Source of the DNA: Halarcobacter sp.
GTDB lineage: Bacteria; Campylobacterota; Campylobacteria; Campylobacterales; Arcobacteraceae
Length of the DNA: 64,000 bases
Direction of reading: 5' to 3'
NCBI GenBank assembly: GCA_030145305.1
Contig: JAQYVX010000005.1
Coordinates: 1 to 64,000, forward strand
The notes below the pieces were generated by a model. That model worked only from the letters and a program-made list of their open reading frames with translations, was not told the DNA's origin and ran no database searches. The position numbers were made by a program, and so were the translations under genes. Numbering within the stretch: the stretch's first letter is position 1; each line of letters opens with the position of its first letter. Below are positions 61,892-64,000 of this stretch, in pieces.

Positions 61892-63116
61892 ATTCTTTTC
61901 CTCTCTTCGTTATATTAAATACATCTTTAAGAAACAATGCAAAGAAATAGACACAAATAGCAAACACTCCAATAATAATGTTAAAAGAAAAAGCATTAAC
62001 ACCTATAAAAATATTTATAACTTGTATATATATTACTGTAAAAACTATTACTCTAATTGTTAAATGTAATTTCGTTTCTCTAAAGATTCTATATGCTAAT
62101 AATATAAAAAACATTATTAACAGAGAAAAAAACAAGGTGAATATAATTATACACACAATACAATCATTAAAAAAAGTCAATCCGAGTATTGGCATTTGAT
62201 CATTAGGACCAACTCCAGTAACTGGAAGATTTGCTGTACTTAAAATCTCTGCTCCAAGAGGATAATCATAACCTCTAATTCCAACTATACTACTAAAAGG
62301 GTGCATTAAATAAGAAATTGGATCATAAAAATCTATTAACTGTGTATAGTCTCCAATTACATATGAAAATAAATAAATATCTCCTGACATCATAATTCTA
62401 TCCATAATTATTTCAAAAGCATTACCATACATAATCTGCGTTGGTACTATAAGGAAAAGAGCAACTACTGATATTATCTTTATGATTAATAATGAATTAA
62501 CTTTATTACAATGAAAATAAAAAAAAGCAAAAATAAATATACCTACAATCGCCGAGGCACGAGATCCCATTAATGATGCTAATATTATACTAATAATAAA
62601 ATAAATAAAATATTTTTTTTGTTTTGTCTTACTAAATACTGCACTTGATGTAGAAATTGCAGATATTGAAGTTAAAATACTTAATAGGGATAAAACTCGA
62701 AAGTCTTTATTAAAATATAGTCTATCAGAACCTTCGGAATAAAGACTCCAAAAAAGTAGAACATAAGTAAGTCCAATAATTAAATTAATATAGAAAATAA
62801 AATTTATCATTTGAAAATCAAATTTTCTTAAATTCATATAAGAAGATAAATTACTATGATTAGAACTTATAAAATAAGGGGTAATCATTAAAACAAAAAA
62901 ATAAATACTAAATTGCATTAATAAAATATAGAAATCTTGACTATTTATGTATCCTTGATTATATAAAAAGATAACCGTGCTAAAACTAATTGTAAAAGTC
63001 AAAATCTGAATTAATAAAGGAGAAATAAAAACTGCTTTATTAATCTTTTTATACTGTAATGCAATTATTATATACATTAATATTGCGAATAACCCATATA
63101 AAGGAGTAGGTGTCAT
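61872..63116 (-). CDS. wzy: Wzy-like O-antigen polymerase
   Basis: A 414-residue membrane protein with about eleven predicted helices and a long periplasmic loop (about 255-320; YVIGDYTQLIDFYDPISYLM and GVGPNDQMPILGLTFFNDCI). This layout and the GSRAS motif (MGSRASAIVG) are typical of oligosaccharide repeat-unit polymerases, whose sequences vary widely. The call rests on topology and neighbourhood: GT2 upstream, acyltransferases downstream. Confidence 0.72.
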   Translation of the reverse strand: MTPTPLYGLFAILMYIIIALQYKKINKAVFISPLLIQILTFTISFSTVIFLYNQGYINSQDFYILLMQFSIYFFVLMITPYFISSNHSNLSSYMNLRKFDFQMINFIFYINLIIGLTYVLLFWSLYSEGSDRLYFNKDFRVLSLLSILTSISAISTSSAVFSKTKQKKYFIYFIISIILASLMGSRASAIVGIFIFAFFYFHCNKVNSLLIIKIISVVALFLIVPTQIMYGNAFEIIMDRIMMSGDIYLFSYVIGDYTQLIDFYDPISYLMHPFSSIVGIRGYDYPLGAEILSTANLPVTGVGPNDQMPILGLTFFNDCIVCIIIFTLFFSLLIMFFILLAYRIFRETKLHLTIRVIVFTVIYIQVINIFIGVNAFSFNIIIGVFAICVYFFALFLKDVFNITKRGKEFDKKRK

Positions 63117-63994
63117 TAATTAACTACTCTATAATACAAATATTTAAATAAATAATAAGAACAATTTAAATATTTTTTTTCTAAAAAATTAATTTTTGCT
63201 ATAGTCAATGATTCAACAGTTAATATAGATTTATATTTTAGCTTTAAAGAATCAAAATTTTTTATAATTCTTAAAAAACTTTTTAAATTCTCAATTCTTT
63301 TATCATTATTAGTGGTTTTAGATGTATTTGTATCATGTACTCTATAATAACACAATTTATTAGGTATTATTTTTAATGCATTTTGTTCGATTAATTTTAA
63401 GTAAAGATAAAAATCATCAATGGATTCATTTTCTAAGTATTTCATATTTTCGTAAAATTCTTTTTTTATCAAACTAGAGGGTCCAGCAATACACCAATTC
63501 AAAATTAATTCATCATAAGAAATTTTTGTATCAATTAGTTTTTCAATATTACCACCATGATAAGCAATACTACTTTTAAACAATTCCTTTCCATCCTTAT
63601 TAATAATTATTGCATCCCCACATACTGCTAATAAAGTTACATTACTTTGTATTTCATTTAGTAGAATTTCACTACTTCCAGATATTAAGATATCATCAGA
63701 AGCACACAATCTTAAGTAATTAGCGTCTGTACTCTGAATCAATTCATTTAAAGTAATTGTCAAACCTTTATTTTCTCTACTTTTATAATTAATATTTAAA
63801 TTCTTATTATTAATACACCAATTATTAATAACTTCATTACAATTATCAGTTGACCCATCATCTATAATAATTATTTCTTTGGCTATATCAATTGAAATTA
63901 AACTAATATCTTTTTTAATAGAATCTAATAATTCTAAAACATAATTTTCATGATTATAAACAGGAGCTAAATAGGCAATTTTATTTGAAAACAT
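63116..63994 (-). CDS. Family 2 glycosyltransferase
   Basis: A 292-residue GT-A glycosyltransferase with YLAPVYNHENYVLELLDSIK at the start, EIIIIDDGSTDN (nucleotide-binding, about 45-56), ENKGLTITLN and the metal-binding region LCASDDILI. The second half includes IAGPSSLIKKEF, an acceptor-side segment common in O-antigen transferases. The sugar cannot be told. It overlaps the polymerase gene by one base. Upstream genes of the cluster lie outside the window. Confidence 0.88.
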   Translation of the reverse strand: MFSNKIAYLAPVYNHENYVLELLDSIKKDISLISIDIAKEIIIIDDGSTDNCNEVINNWCINNKNLNINYKSRENKGLTITLNELIQSTDANYLRLCASDDILISGSSEILLNEIQSNVTLLAVCGDAIIINKDGKELFKSSIAYHGGNIEKLIDTKISYDELILNWCIAGPSSLIKKEFYENMKYLENESIDDFYLYLKLIEQNALKIIPNKLCYYRVHDTNTSKTTNNDKRIENLKSFLRIIKNFDSLKLKYKSILTVESLTIAKINFLEKKYLNCSYYLFKYLYYRVVN

Positions 63995-64000
63995 TTAAAA

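Overview
The window is AT-rich DNA (coding and non-coding) from a member of the Campylobacterota, most likely the Arcobacter group. The evidence is a single XerH-type recombinase, the phylum-specific DnaA partner HobA next to a short HolB, futalosine-pathway menaquinone synthesis (MqnC) beside BamA, a RibBA with a degenerate second domain, and gene orders (rppH-lysC-hobA-holB-folP; gltX2-yggT-slt-lipoprotein-mobB-fbp-small Cys protein-metG) that I recall from Helicobacter and Campylobacter. TTG and GTG start codons are common here.

Layout. (1) 1-19501, minus strand: a complete type VI secretion (T6SS) operon in the order tssA-B-C-E-F-G-H(clpV)-small lipoprotein-FHA protein-tssJ-K-L-M-PP2C phosphatase-Ser/Thr kinase-hcp-vgrG, with vgrG running off the left edge. 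Most genes overlap or nearly touch. (2) 19502-20843: an intergenic region, then xerH. (3) 20865-25634, minus: hemW-prmC-M3 peptidase-coiled-coil protein-hypothetical. (4) 25690-29431, plus: rppH-lysC-hobA-holB-folP. (5) 29457-32704, minus: tyrA, an orphan soluble PAS histidine kinase and a core-MetE-type methyltransferase. (6) 32949-45712, mostly plus: bamA-mqnC-M16 protein, then the gltX2-to-metG block. (7) 45719-51708: an S24-type repressor divergent from a 31-codon peptide gene, then oadG-oadA-oadB-pckA and a strong terminator. (8) 51782-55570: ribBA, a four-tRNA array (Gln, fMet, CAT, Thr) behind a perfect consensus promoter, a repeat-bearing small lipoprotein, and a stand-alone YcaO protein. 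(9) 55586-63994, minus: a surface-polysaccharide (O-antigen-type) cluster with GT2, Wzy-like polymerase, two acyltransferases, a glycosyltransferase, and a WbpV/WbpL/WbpM-like trio.

How the parts work together. The T6SS carries its own ClpV recycling ATPase and a kinase-phosphatase-FHA switch, so assembly is probably controlled post-translationally. The Oad pump, PEP carboxykinase and fructose-bisphosphatase fit a gluconeogenic, organic-acid-using, sodium-dependent lifestyle.

The most unusual points are: a 43-residue VirB7-like lipoprotein gene hidden between clpV and the FHA gene; several intact reading frames in the 36-46 kb block that lack the catalytic residues of their families (GluRS2 without HIGH or KMSKR, a lytic transglycosylase with Glu changed to Lys, a Mur-ligase-like protein with no P-loop); and a strongly translated amphipathic 31-mer peptide divergent from a phage-type repressor. 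No CRISPR array, rRNA gene or insertion sequence was seen.
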